A stretch of DNA of 64,000 nucleotides from Candidatus Nanopelagicus abundans (GCF_002288305.1 NZ_CP016779.1:992001-1056000), one strand, 5' to 3'. Shown: positions 47,805-57,168, counted from the first letter of the stretch. Made by a program: numbers and translations. The notes: generated from the letters alone by a model not told the origin.

Positions 47805-48485
47805 TTAGTTTTCAAACTTATACCCAAGACCTCTAATGGTCTGAATATAAACTGGATTAGCTGGATCAGATTCAATCTTTGCGCGCAATCGCTTCACATG
47901 GACATCTAAGGTTTTAGTATCACCAAAGTAATCAGAGCCCCATACTCGATCAATTAACTGCGCGCGAGTAAGTACTCGCCCGCTGTTGCGAACTAGAAAT
48001 TCAAGTAATTCAAACTCTTTAAGAGGAAGTGAGATTAACTCATTGTTTATATTCACTTGATGTCGCTCCACATCAATTCGAACTGGGCCTGCCGTAATTA
48101 CGCCCTCTTGTGGATTTGAAACATCACCTTGCCGGCGAAGAACAGCTTTAATACGCGCCACTAACTCTGCCTTTGAATATGGCTTTGTTACATAATCATC
48201 AGCGCCAAGTTCTAGTCCAACAACTTTATCTACCTCAGTATCTTTTGCAGTAAGCATAATAATTGGCACATCAGATCTAGAACGTAATTGTTTACACACC
48301 TCAGTGCCTGATAAACCAGGCAACATAAGATCTAGTAATACAAGATCAGCCCCGCCCTTATCAAAAGCTGCAATAGCGCCATCTCCAGTATCTGCTAACA
48401 CAACCTCAAAGCCCTCTTTGCCTAATACATAGGAGAGTGCCTCTGAAAACGATGCTTCATCTTCAACAAGTAATATCTTCGTCAT
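47805..48485 (-). CDS. regX3: Response regulator, RegX3/PhoB-like
   Basis: OmpR-type DNA-binding response regulator of 226 residues. Phospho-acceptor Asp52 lies in LVLLDLMLPGLSG, with the acidic pair in VEDE (8-10) and Lys near 102 in YVTKPYSKAEL. The C-terminal winged helix contains LPLKEFELLEFLVRN and RVWGSDYFGDTKTLDVHVKR. Coupled to the kinase gene by a 4-base overlap. In M. tuberculosis SenX3-RegX3 controls phosphate starvation; phoU lies just upstream here. Confidence 0.92.
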   Translation of the reverse strand: MTKILLVEDEASFSEALSYVLGKEGFEVVLADTGDGAIAAFDKGGADLVLLDLMLPGLSGTEVCKQLRSRSDVPIIMLTAKDTEVDKVVGLELGADDYVTKPYSKAELVARIKAVLRRQGDVSNPQEGVITAGPVRIDVERHQVNINNELISLPLKEFELLEFLVRNSGRVLTRAQLIDRVWGSDYFGDTKTLDVHVKRLRAKIESDPANPVYIQTIRGLGYKFEN

Positions 48486-49585
48486 TTTTTACCTTCACTC
48501 TTGCTTTGATCTGAGGTTAAGTTACTTGAACTTAATGGGAATCTGATTGTAAATGTGCTACCGGCGCCTTCAACAGACCAAAGTGAAACATCTCCACCGT
48601 GATTTGTAGCAATATGTTTAACAATTGATAAACCAAGACCGGTGCCACCAGTTAAGCGAGATCTAGCTGGATCTACTCGATAGAAACGTTCAAAAATTCG
48701 CTCTAAATCTTTCTCTGGTATTCCAATTCCTTGATCAGATACTGCAACTTCAGCAATCCCATCTGTCACCTTTAATGTAATGGCCACTCTAGTTGAATCA
48801 GGGCTGTAGTTGATAGCATTTTCAATTAGGTTATGAATAGCCATTGTCACCTGATTACGGTCGCCATTAATAATGGCTGGATTAATTTCCTCAAATAGAA
48901 GAGTAATTTTACGCTTCTCAGCATTTAATCTTGATTGATCAACTGCTTCATGTACTACTTCAGAAACATTAACTAGCTTTCCATTTTTAAGTGGATCATC
49001 ATCTTGCAGCCTTGATAGATTAATAATCTCTTGAACTAGTTCAGATAATCGCTTTGCCTCAGATTGCATACGGGAGGCAAACTTTGCAATTGCCTCTGGA
49101 TCATTACTTGCTTCTAAAACTGCCTCACTTAAGATGGATAAAGCGCCAATTGGCGTCTTTAGCTCATGTGAAATATTTGCCACAAAATCTCGGCGAATTG
49201 AGTCTAATCTGCGCATCTCACTATCATCAAAAATTAATATTGCAATTAGGCCAGCATCACCCATTGAAGTTACTCGCACTAATAGATCATGCGTACCAGC
49301 ACCAATTGGTCCTCTAGGTAATTCAATAGTGGCATCTTGTTGTGAGCCGCTTCTTCGAACTGCTCTAATTAGATTACTTAACTCTTTATTTAAAATACGT
49401 TCATCTTTTATTAAATTAAATGTTGTAATTCCTTCTGAATAATAGATAACTTGATCACTTGCGGTAATAACAATTGATTCAGCATCGATTGCATGTAGTA
49501 AATCAAAACTTTGGGTAGATAAATCACTTTGAATTTTAGAGTTGGCGGTATCACTTTCCTGCCTTTGATTAAACCGCCAGATCAC
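48482..49585 (-). CDS. senX3: Sensor histidine kinase, SenX3-like, without TM segments
   Basis: A 367-residue kinase. The H box is ANISHELKTPIG with the phosphorylated His at 140; N box NLIENAINYSPD (about 233), G1 DQGIGIP and G2 GGTGLGLSIVKH follow. Residues 20-120 look like a PAS-type sensor region. The mycobacterial SenX3 has two N-terminal TM helices; this protein has none, and in-frame sequence upstream of the GTG at 49585 meets a TAG without any start codon. A start just at GTG 49585 sits right behind AAGGGG, an unusually short SD spacing, so the true start could be slightly further downstream. Confidence 0.85.
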   Translation of the reverse strand: MIWRFNQRQESDTANSKIQSDLSTQSFDLLHAIDAESIVITASDQVIYYSEGITTFNLIKDERILNKELSNLIRAVRRSGSQQDATIELPRGPIGAGTHDLLVRVTSMGDAGLIAILIFDDSEMRRLDSIRRDFVANISHELKTPIGALSILSEAVLEASNDPEAIAKFASRMQSEAKRLSELVQEIINLSRLQDDDPLKNGKLVNVSEVVHEAVDQSRLNAEKRKITLLFEEINPAIINGDRNQVTMAIHNLIENAINYSPDSTRVAITLKVTDGIAEVAVSDQGIGIPEKDLERIFERFYRVDPARSRLTGGTGLGLSIVKHIATNHGGDVSLWSVEGAGSTFTIRFPLSSSNLTSDQSKSEGKK

Positions 49586-49611
49586 CCCCTTATGGTAGGA
49601 GTTAGTTACGC

Positions 49612-49627
49612 ATCTGGTTAACCAGAT
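49612..49627. promoter_or_regulatory. Perfect 16-bp palindrome between senX3 and phoU
   Basis: ATCTGGTTAACCAGAT is identical to its own reverse complement and lies in the 141-base gap between the divergent senX3 and phoU starts. No T-run follows, so it is not an intrinsic terminator; an operator site for a dimeric regulator is the simplest reading. 50 bases on, GTTCACTCACC (49678-49688) resembles actinobacterial PHO-box half sites. Confidence 0.45.
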
Positions 49628-49726
49628 CTACAAAATTACTGGCAATATCCCTAGTTTTAACCAATTATTAAAGACCTGTTCACTCACCTCCCCGCACGAT
49701 ATGGCTTTTGGGACTACCGTTAGCCA

Positions 49727-50374
49727 ATGCGTGAGCAATTTCAAGAAGAGTTAAATTCCGTATCTGCCACATTAGTGCAGATGGCAGGCCTTGTTAAAAC
49801 TGCTATGGAAAATGCCACTACCGCACTACTCACCGCTGATCTAGCTCTCGCTGAGCGAGTAATTGCTGAAGATTCTGTAGTTGATGAGATTCAACATGAG
49901 TTAGATGCTAGAACAATTAATTTAATTGCCCGCCAAGGCCCTGTTGCCTCAGATCTTCGCACCCTTGTTAGCTCGCTACGAATGAGCGCTGACCTTGAGA
50001 GAATGGGTGATCTAGCCCATCACATCGCAAAATCTGCTCGTATGCGTTATCCAGCAACTGCTGTGCCACCTGAGTTATCTTTAACAATTGAGGAAATGGG
50101 CAGAGTTTGTGTTCAAATTATTTCTAAAATGACCAATGTAATTGAGAATAAAGATATTGATAAAGCACTTGAGCTTGAAGATGATGATGATGCAATTGAC
50201 GCGCTACATCGCAAGATTATTCAGACCCTACTTGATCCAAATTGGAAGCATGGGATTGAAACTGCAATTGATATGACTCTACTTGCTCGCTACTACGAGA
50301 GATGCGCTGACCACGCTGTTTCTATCGCCCGCCGAGTTTATTTCTTAGTAACTGGAGCTTACGCAAAACAATGA
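49727..50374 (+). CDS. phoU: Phosphate signalling protein PhoU
   Basis: All-helical regulator linking the Pst phosphate transporter to the Pho two-component system. The 215-residue protein shows the two repeated helix-bundle halves, with EQFQEELNSVSATLVQMAGL at the start, DSVVDEIQHELDARTI (about 48-63), SLRMSADLERMGDLAHHIA (about 85-103) and DMTLLARYYERCADHAVSIA (about 186-205): both metal-binding E/D-x3-D patterns are kept. It is divergent from senX3. No pst genes lie in the window. Confidence 0.94.
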   Translation: MREQFQEELNSVSATLVQMAGLVKTAMENATTALLTADLALAERVIAEDSVVDEIQHELDARTINLIARQGPVASDLRTLVSSLRMSADLERMGDLAHHIAKSARMRYPATAVPPELSLTIEEMGRVCVQIISKMTNVIENKDIDKALELEDDDDAIDALHRKIIQTLLDPNWKHGIETAIDMTLLARYYERCADHAVSIARRVYFLVTGAYAKQ

Positions 50375-50459
50375 TCCTAGTTTTAAGTCAATGCTTAGAA
50401 TACAACTATAGTTCACTTAGTTTTCTCTGACTTAACCTTCAGTCAGGCTAGCATTGATT

Positions 50460-51758
50460 ATGGAAAAAAATCGCCTAGAAATTAGCCGCCTCTACAATCG
50501 TTTTGGATTTGGCCCAAAGCCTGGTGAATTTTCCGCAGACCTAAAAGCAGGATTAAAGAAAACACAAAATAAAATTCTTAAAATTTCTGAAAATGACCCA
50601 GGACTTAACGAGACTAAGGATCTCACCCTAAATGATTTAGGCCCACGTCCTAAACCAAACTCTGCTGAAATTATTGATTTTGCTACGTCGCTCAGAAATG
50701 ATAGAGATCAACTAACCCTTTGGTGGCTTGACCGAATGGTTTTAGGAAATTACGGCCTAAAAGAAAAAATGACTTGGTTTTGGCACGGTCACTGGGCTAC
50801 CTCAATAAAAAAAGTTGATTTTCCACTAGTGATGTATAAACAAAATCAAACTCTGCGTGCTAATTCACTTGGTAATTTTAAGGTGATGTCGCGGGCAATG
50901 GTTAATGATGGCGCGCTACAAATTTGGCTAGATGGACAAACTAATAGCGTTAAATCCCCTAATGAAAATTTAGGACGCGAATTAATGGAGCTTTTCACAA
51001 TAGGTGTTAATCGCTATAGCGAAGATGATGTGAAAGCAGCTGCTCGGGCGCTAACTGGGTATCAAGTTGTTAGAAGTAATGGCCTAGTTACATTAAATCA
51101 AAAGCGTCAAGACACAAGTGCTATCAGCATCTTAGGGACTACTAGTACCTTCACAGGTGAGACATTATCTGACTTTTTAGTTGATAGACCTGATTGTGAA
51201 AATTTTATAGCAGAGCGAATTTGGTATCGCTTTATCTCAAGTACTGAGCCGATGCCTGCTAATTTTGTTGCTAAAAAAGCCTTTTCAAAACGTGAAATTT
51301 ACCCAGCTATTACTGCTGCTGCTAGATCAAATTTACTAGCAAATCCAAAGTATGAATTAGTTAAATCCCCAGTTGAATGGTTTGTAGCTACCTGCCGCGC
51401 ACTAGAGCTAGTTCCTTCAAAACTTGAGACTAGTGGCAGGTTATTTAATTATTTAGACAAATTAGGACAAGTTCCATTCGCACCTCCTAATGTCGGCGGA
51501 TGGCCAGCTGAATCAGCATGGCTTAGCTCTGCAAGCTCGCTCTATCGAATTGATTTTGCAAATTGGCTAATTAAAAGAAGTAAATTACAAGCACTAAAAA
51601 GTATTCCTGTGGGCAATAGAGTTACTGAGAGTCAAAACTGGCTAGGTGTTTATCAATGGAGTGAGCGGACTAAATCAACTTTAAACTCAGTTTCATCCGA
51701 TCCTGAGCAATTCGCACTTTTAGCGTTATGTAGCCCGGAATATGTTGTCAGTGCTTAA
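50460..51758 (+). CDS. DUF1800 family protein
   Basis: A 432-residue protein of the DUF1800 family from ATG 50460. Family features: LYNRFGFGPKPGEF at the start, LTLWWLDRMVLGNYGLKEKM, TWFWHGHW (about 103-110), LMELFTIGVNRYSEDDVKAAA (shortened) and the late PPNVGGWP. Almost always paired with a DUF1501 gene, as here (51779, 20 bases on). Function unknown; no signal peptide is seen, so it may be cytoplasmic or secreted with its Tat partner. It begins 86 bases after phoU. Confidence 0.87.
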   Translation: MEKNRLEISRLYNRFGFGPKPGEFSADLKAGLKKTQNKILKISENDPGLNETKDLTLNDLGPRPKPNSAEIIDFATSLRNDRDQLTLWWLDRMVLGNYGLKEKMTWFWHGHWATSIKKVDFPLVMYKQNQTLRANSLGNFKVMSRAMVNDGALQIWLDGQTNSVKSPNENLGRELMELFTIGVNRYSEDDVKAAARALTGYQVVRSNGLVTLNQKRQDTSAISILGTTSTFTGETLSDFLVDRPDCENFIAERIWYRFISSTEPMPANFVAKKAFSKREIYPAITAAARSNLLANPKYELVKSPVEWFVATCRALELVPSKLETSGRLFNYLDKLGQVPFAPPNVGGWPAESAWLSSASSLYRIDFANWLIKRSKLQALKSIPVGNRVTESQNWLGVYQWSERTKSTLNSVSSDPEQFALLALCSPEYVVSA

Positions 51759-51778
51759 TCTAAAGAAAAGGAGTAAGT

Positions 51779-53032
51779 ATGCTTAAAGTTACACGCCGTA
51801 AGTTTTTGCAATACACCGGTGGCTCAATTGCAACTGGCTTATTTGCGCCATTACTTAGTATTGAAGATATTGCAGCTGCTGCTATCAGCCGCCCGCTGCC
51901 GCCAAAGACTCCAATTCTTGTGCTAATTACTTTATATGGTGGAAATGATGGGATTAATACTTTAATTCCTTATACAGATTCAACTTACTACTCGTCCCGT
52001 CCGGAAGTTTCTTATAAAGCAGAAAACATGCTGCCACTTGACTCAGAGTTAGCATTAAATCCTGCCATGAAAGGATTAAAAGGTTTATGGGATCAAAACA
52101 AAGTAGCAATTATTCGCGGGGTTGGATATCCAAACCCTGATTACTCACACTTTTCATCAATGGCAAAGTGGCAAACAGGCTCTCCTGATCGAAATATAAA
52201 TACTGGTTGGTTAGGTCGTTGGATTGATTCCCAACCAGAGGATCCACTTCTTGCAATATCACTTGGTTCAGTATTACCACCATTACTAGCTGGTGCTAAA
52301 CGATCAGGTTCAGCCCTTCCCCTTGGTGGCTTAGTTGTGCCAACTGGTTCTTTGGCTAACAAATGTGCTCAGCTCTCACAGCCTCTAAAAGGTGAATCAA
52401 AGTTAATGGCAGCAGCTGCAACATCAATGCGTAATCTGTTTAATCTTTCAGAAACTGTTCAACCTATTTTAAAAACACCAGTACTAAACGCACCTGATTT
52501 ACCAACTATAAATGGTGGAAATGCTGGTGGTGATAACAACCTAGCCCAACAACTAGATGTTGTAGGAAAGTTAATTGCAGCTAATGCGCCTACAAAAGTA
52601 TGGTCAGTCTCACTTGGCGGCTTTGATACTCACGCCGATGAAGCAAATGCGCAAGCATCTTTACTTGGTGTGGTCTCAGACTCTGTCACCCGGTTTATGT
52701 CTCAATTAAAAACTACAACTAGAGCAGAGGATGTAACAATTATGATTTATAGTGAGTTTGGCAGAAGAGTGGCTGCTAATGGCTCACAAGGAACTGATCA
52801 CGGTACATCTGGGCCAGTATTTATTGTTGGTAACGGCGTTAAAGGTGGCTACTACGGTGATCAGCCATCACTTAAATATTTAATCAAAGGTGATTTAGCA
52901 ATCACCACAGATTTTAGAGATATCTACGCCACTGTACTTGAAGAGATTTTAAAATCTCCAATTCAACCTTCCCTTGGCCAATGGGCTGGGCGAGTAAATT
53001 TTCTTAAGCCAGTCTCTAGCGCCCTTGGTTAG
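51779..53032 (+). CDS. DUF1501 family protein with Tat signal
   Basis: A 417-residue exported protein. The Tat signal is [20 protein letters not shown] at residues 4-23. The mature part belongs to the alkaline-phosphatase/sulfatase-like superfamily: [17 protein letters not shown] (about 48-64), [25 protein letters not shown] (about 280-290) and [21 protein letters not shown] (shortened) with His/Asp that could bind metal. Substrate is unknown; the DUF1800 partner precedes it. The good SD AAGGAG lies 6 bases before ATG. Confidence 0.88.
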   Translation: MLKVTRRKFLQYTGGSIATGLFAPLLSIEDIAAAAISRPLPPKTPILVLITLYGGNDGINTLIPYTDSTYYSSRPEVSYKAENMLPLDSELALNPAMKGLKGLWDQNKVAIIRGVGYPNPDYSHFSSMAKWQTGSPDRNINTGWLGRWIDSQPEDPLLAISLGSVLPPLLAGAKRSGSALPLGGLVVPTGSLANKCAQLSQPLKGESKLMAAAATSMRNLFNLSETVQPILKTPVLNAPDLPTINGGNAGGDNNLAQQLDVVGKLIAANAPTKVWSVSLGGFDTHADEANAQASLLGVVSDSVTRFMSQLKTTTRAEDVTIMIYSEFGRRVAANGSQGTDHGTSGPVFIVGNGVKGGYYGDQPSLKYLIKGDLAITTDFRDIYATVLEEILKSPIQPSLGQWAGRVNFLKPVSSALG

Positions 53033-53759
53033 CAACGGCTGCAATTGCATCGGCTGCAGCTTTTGGATCTAAATACCTACCACCCTTAGTAATTGGCTCA
53101 AAGCTCTCATTTAATTCATATAAAAGTGGAATTCCAGTTGGGATATTAACGCCTGCAATATCAGTATCAGAGATGTTATCTAGATACTTAACAATTGCTC
53201 TAATTGAATTACCGTGCGCTGTTATTAAAACTACCTTGCCACTTTTTAGATCATTATTTATCTCATTATTTAGGTAGGGGATAACACGAGCCACTACATC
53301 TTTTAAACACTCAGTCTTAGGAAGTGACTCACCTAAATTTGCATACTTAGCATCATTTTTTTGTGAGTACTGATCATCATCTGCAATAGGTGGAGGTGGT
53401 GTATCAAATGATCTGCGCCATAATTTAAATTGTTCTTCGCCATACTCCTTAAGAGTTGCAGCCTTATCTTTTCCTTGCAGCGCTCCGTAATGTCGCTCAT
53501 TAAGCCGCCAGCTGCGCTTTATTGGAATACCCACTACGCCGGCACTAACGAGTGCTATATCTGCTGTGTTAATCGCTCTAGTTAGAAGAGATGTGTGAAG
53601 AACATCTGGCAATAAGTTTGCCTCTTTTAGTAACTGACCACCACGAGCTGCCTCACCACGTCCCTTATCTGAGAGCTCAACATCAACCCAGCCGGTGAAT
53701 AAGTTCTTAGCATTCCATGCACTCTCACCATGACGCAAAAGGATTAATTTGTAACTCAT
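53016..53759 (-). CDS. gpmA: 2,3-bisphosphoglycerate-dependent phosphoglycerate mutase
   Basis: Glycolytic enzyme interconverting 3- and 2-phosphoglycerate. [20 protein letters not shown] (residues 5-24) carries the catalytic His10, [19 protein letters not shown] (about 83-101) the acidic catalytic part, and [15 protein letters not shown] (about 181-195) the second His. 247 residues, normal length. In M. tuberculosis gpm1 lies between mshA-Rv0487 and senX3; here the DUF1800/1501 pair and phoU are inserted. The 3' end overlaps the DUF1501 gene by 17 bases. Confidence 0.95.
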   Translation of the reverse strand: MSYKLILLRHGESAWNAKNLFTGWVDVELSDKGRGEAARGGQLLKEANLLPDVLHTSLLTRAINTADIALVSAGVVGIPIKRSWRLNERHYGALQGKDKAATLKEYGEEQFKLWRRSFDTPPPPIADDDQYSQKNDAKYANLGESLPKTECLKDVVARVIPYLNNEINNDLKSGKVVLITAHGNSIRAIVKYLDNISDTDIAGVNIPTGIPLLYELNESFEPITKGGRYLDPKAAADAIAAVANQGR

Positions 53760-53852
53760 AGCCTAATTATCTCATGTAATTTGTGAATATTTTACTGAAT
53801 TTTAACCAAGTAATGCTTGACAGAAATATCTACAATCTATAAAAATTCTCTT

Positions 53853-54857
53853 ATGAAACCAACTATTAGGCTTGTTATTCTTGCATTGTTTATTTCCACT
53901 TTTTCATCCATTTCCGTAGCTCAAGCATCAACTTGGCGAATGAGTGAAGATGCAGTCACATTAGGTATGAATGGCGCATCCGCCCATGTTGAGAGAATTA
54001 ATGGCGTAGATAGAGTTTGGCGCGCAGATGGCGCGCAGGGAACTATCGCAAGTGATTGCAATGATGCTGGAGTGTGTACACCAGTAAGTCTTACTGGTCG
54101 TCTTGGTTTTGATTTTACAGTTGTTACTTTCCCAAATGGATCTAAACGTGCTTACTTTAAAGATATGGATCCACAGTCTCAGCAGGTTTATTCAGCGCCA
54201 TGCCTAGATGCAAACTGCACTGGCATTGGAACTCGCACAGCAACAACTGAAGATATGAAGGTGCCAACAAGTACTAGGGCCTGGGGAGTACCAGATGCAG
54301 TACTGCTTCCAGATGGGCGAGTAAGAATTTATATAGTTGAAAGTCCAGTGATTGGTAAATGTTTAGAAAAAATAGCTTCATATATATCAACAGATGGCAT
54401 AAGTTTTACTAAAGAGCCTGGCTGGCGATTTGAAAACGGATATGTTGACACTGAAATTTTAAGGGCTAAAGCAAATGATTACGTAATGATTATGGCAGAT
54501 ATCGCATGTACCTCCTCTAGAAAACAACAATTATTTATCAGTACCTCAAAGGATGGATTAAGTTGGAGTGCACCTGAAATGCTAACTACCCCTGGTTTAG
54601 TTGGTTTAGATCCAACAGGTTATGAAAGTTCTAACGGAGTGTTTCGCATTTACTACACAAAATTTCCTGAGGCAAAAGGTGGTGATTACGTACTAGGTAG
54701 AGGAACACTTACCGTTACTGCAGCAGAGAGTAAAACTCCTACTGTTACTGCGCCACCGACTAGTGCTAAGAAGAGCATAAGTTGCGTTAAAGGAAAAACT
54801 ACTAAGAAAGTAAGTGGTGTTAACCCTAAGTGTCCAAAAGGGTTTAAACTAAAATAA
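53853..54857 (+). CDS. Secreted beta-propeller-like protein with Cys-Lys C-terminal tail
   Basis: A 334-residue exported protein from ATG 53853 (signal KPTIRLVILALFISTFSSIS, cleavage after AQA). TTG 53817 would put 12 extra residues ahead of the signal, so the ATG is preferred. The core repeats segments such as VPDAVLLPDGRVRIYIV, FISTSKDGLSWSAPEML and GVFRIYYTKF, each with the S/T-x-D-G-x-x-W-like turn of sialidase or glycosidase five-blade propellers. The last 30 residues are a separate element: ISCVKGKTTKKVSGVNPKC and PKGFKLK. Function unknown; a glycan-binding or glycosidase-like role is inference. Confidence 0.75.
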   Translation: MKPTIRLVILALFISTFSSISVAQASTWRMSEDAVTLGMNGASAHVERINGVDRVWRADGAQGTIASDCNDAGVCTPVSLTGRLGFDFTVVTFPNGSKRAYFKDMDPQSQQVYSAPCLDANCTGIGTRTATTEDMKVPTSTRAWGVPDAVLLPDGRVRIYIVESPVIGKCLEKIASYISTDGISFTKEPGWRFENGYVDTEILRAKANDYVMIMADIACTSSRKQQLFISTSKDGLSWSAPEMLTTPGLVGLDPTGYESSNGVFRIYYTKFPEAKGGDYVLGRGTLTVTAAESKTPTVTAPPTSAKKSISCVKGKTTKKVSGVNPKCPKGFKLK

Positions 54858-54880
54858 CTAACTACTGGTAGTAATCTGTT

Positions 54881-55357
54881 TTAAATAATATGCTCAAACG
54901 CTTTTAGATTAGCCAGTGATTCACCCCGTGAAACCCGCCAAGCCCACTCACGCCTTATGGCCGATGAAAAACCTAACTCAAGTAGTGGATTAAAGGATGA
55001 GTCAGCATATTGCAGCACGGCCCCTAGTATGCGATCTATCTCTTGTTCATTAACAGCTGGTAATGGCAGCCTGCCTACTAAATAGATATCACCTAACTCA
55101 TTAATAGCAAATGCAATTGAATACATACTGGCGTTTTTATTAAGTAAATACTCATAAACCTTCTCTTTATTCTCATCAGGTTTTCTAATCACAAAGGCGT
55201 TAATACTTAGCGAGTGATCTCCAATAATTAGGGCGCAATGTGTTTGTTGTTTAGCTTCCCCAGGCAGCGTTATGAGATAAGTATTTTCATCCTTTTGCTC
55301 ATAATTTAAATCATGGCTTGCAAGAAAATCATCAATTACCGCAGCTGGCTCAAGCAT
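54881..55357 (-). CDS. YbjN-domain protein
   Basis: A 158-residue cytoplasmic protein from ATG 55357, overlapping the mshA stop by 8 bases; an ATG at 55414 would give 177 residues and a 65-base overlap. The YbjN-type (tir-chaperone-like) fold is indicated by VYEYLLNKNASMYSIAFAIN and DIYLVGRLPL. It follows mshA exactly as Rv0487 follows Rv0486 in M. tuberculosis. A sensory or chaperone role is known only vaguely for the family. Confidence 0.82.
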   Translation of the reverse strand: MLEPAAVIDDFLASHDLNYEQKDENTYLITLPGEAKQQTHCALIIGDHSLSINAFVIRKPDENKEKVYEYLLNKNASMYSIAFAINELGDIYLVGRLPLPAVNEQEIDRILGAVLQYADSSFNPLLELGFSSAIRREWAWRVSRGESLANLKAFEHII

Positions 55358-56633
55358 CGCCTGCCAACCGTAGTTTTGATCTAGTTTGTTTAGATAACGC
55401 CCAGTCATATACATCTAAGGTTTTTCTAGCGGTGTTCTCCCAACCAAAGTGGGAAGCATGTTCAACTGCGCCCATTGATAACAACAGCCTTCTGGCGGGC
55501 TCAGTAATTAATCTAGAGATAACGGCTGACCATGCCTTTGGATCATGTCCATCTACTAATGAACCTGAAATTCCATCAGAGACTGCAGTTCGAAGGCCGC
55601 CAATTGCAGTTGCAACAACTGGTGTGCCACAAGCTTGGGCTTCAAGTGCTACTAAGCCAAAAGATTCTGAGTAACTTGGTACACACACTAAGTCACTTGC
55701 TCTATACCAATCAGCTAAATGATCACGAAGGACAGGATTAATAAAGTGGGTAACATCTTGGATCTTTAAAAACTTTGCAAGTGTTTTAATTTTCTCAAGC
55801 TCATCACTACTTCCTGAGGCACCACCCATAATTACAACTGCAAGCTTTGCCCGAAGATGCGGTGAGTGAGAGATCATCTCTGCAGCTGCCCTAAGTAATA
55901 CATCTGGGCCCTTATGAGGCTGAATACGGCCAACAAAGGTAATCATGATGGCATCGGGTGCAATATTTAATTTAACCCGAGCAGATGCTTTACCACTACC
56001 GGGCGCAAAAGTTTGTAAATCAACACCTGGGGCAACTACAAAAACATTATCTGGACAAGCATCATAGAGTGAAACTAAAGATGCTGCTTCAGCATCTGTG
56101 TTAGCAATTAAGCCAGTGGAAGCTTTAACAACTTGTTCTTCACCTATTGCTCTAGTTTGTGGCTCAGGTGTTTCACCCTGGGCAAGATTTAAGTTTTTAA
56201 CCTTTGCGGTGGTGTGCATGGTGTGAATTAATGGAATACCAGTTCGCTCACTAACCATCCAGCCTAGTTGGCCTGAGATCCAGTAATGTGAATGAAGCAG
56301 TGAATAGTAATCATTTGGTAACTCTTTTTGATAATTCATAAATGAGCTAGTTAATGCGCCTAATTGGCTAGGCAGCTCCTCTTTCGATAATCCTTCAAAT
56401 GGTCCTGCAACTAAATGCTTAACATTTACACCCTCTGCTATCTCAACAGACTCTGGCAGATTGGTGTGATTTGCTCTAGTAAAAATATCTACGCCAACAC
56501 CAGATTGCGCCATCTTCTTAGCACTCTCAACTACATAAACATTCATTCCACCAGCATCTCCCACGCCTGCTTGATCAAGAGGTGAGCTGTGCACCATTAA
56601 GGTTGCAATGCGTGATTTTTTGCTGTGCTTCAT
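55350..56633 (-). CDS. mshA: D-inositol-3-phosphate glycosyltransferase (mycothiol synthesis)
   Basis: GT4 enzyme that joins GlcNAc from UDP-GlcNAc to 1-L-myo-inositol-1-phosphate, the first step to mycothiol, the low-molecular-weight thiol of Actinobacteria. The acceptor-side loop DQAGVGDAGGMNVYVVE lies at residues 16-32, FVGRIQPHKGPDVLL near 226 binds UDP, and the E-x7-E motif is in SYSESFGLVALEAQACGTPV near 325. 427 residues, normal length. mshD, the last step of the pathway, is at 60.5-61.4 kb; mshB and mshC are not in the window. Confidence 0.93.
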   Translation of the reverse strand: MKHSKKSRIATLMVHSSPLDQAGVGDAGGMNVYVVESAKKMAQSGVGVDIFTRANHTNLPESVEIAEGVNVKHLVAGPFEGLSKEELPSQLGALTSSFMNYQKELPNDYYSLLHSHYWISGQLGWMVSERTGIPLIHTMHTTAKVKNLNLAQGETPEPQTRAIGEEQVVKASTGLIANTDAEAASLVSLYDACPDNVFVVAPGVDLQTFAPGSGKASARVKLNIAPDAIMITFVGRIQPHKGPDVLLRAAAEMISHSPHLRAKLAVVIMGGASGSSDELEKIKTLAKFLKIQDVTHFINPVLRDHLADWYRASDLVCVPSYSESFGLVALEAQACGTPVVATAIGGLRTAVSDGISGSLVDGHDPKAWSAVISRLITEPARRLLLSMGAVEHASHFGWENTARKTLDVYDWALSKQTRSKLRLAGDA

Positions 56634-56670
56634 GGCTTAATTCTAACTTACAAATTCTTTACTGAATTTT

Positions 56671-57168
56671 CTAGCCTGCCCGCTCAAGGGATGACCACAT
56701 ATAAGCCTGAAGATCATGGCCATCTTTGCCAACATCTAATGAGGTGAATAATTGACCCTCAACTAATCCATATAACCTAGAGCCAGAATCAATAGCTTTC
56801 TTACTTGGTGATTCATATGCCTTATCCATGGCGAGTTGAATCTTTGGCCCTCGTATTAATCCAAGCCAGCCTTCATTAGTGCCTGAGTTATGAGATAGGA
56901 CAACTTCTAGAACTTCTTTATCACGCAGGCGCCAATAACCAACCTCACTGTCATATGGTTTAACAATCTCACTATTACTATCAATTACCCAAGTCCTTGA
57001 AAAGTAATTTAAATGATCTTGCCCATCTTGATTAAATGAAACCTCTTGAGCAAACTCAAAGCCTTCTATATTTGGATACTCACAGCGACCTTTTCCTCGC
57101 CAAGTGCCGATTAGCCAAGCAAGTGGCATTAACTCTGGGTGCAGATTTTCTGGAATAGAAAACACCAT
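56671..57168 (-). CDS. Nitrobindin-like beta-barrel protein (FABP-like)
   Basis: A 165-residue ten-stranded beta-barrel protein of the nitrobindin/THAP4-type family, heme-binding proteins that isomerise peroxynitrite. The GxWxGxG signature appears as LIGTWRGKG at residues 19-27, and EVGYWRLRDKEVLEVVLSHN follows. Near the end, where I expect the heme-ligand His of the family in an LQ-x-His pattern, the sequence is LQAYMWSSLE, so a Tyr seems to replace it. Rv0813c is the mycobacterial counterpart. Its ATG overlaps the stop of the 40-residue ORF (TAATG). Confidence 0.8.
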   Translation of the reverse strand: MVFSIPENLHPELMPLAWLIGTWRGKGRCEYPNIEGFEFAQEVSFNQDGQDHLNYFSRTWVIDSNSEIVKPYDSEVGYWRLRDKEVLEVVLSHNSGTNEGWLGLIRGPKIQLAMDKAYESPSKKAIDSGSRLYGLVEGQLFTSLDVGKDGHDLQAYMWSSLERAG

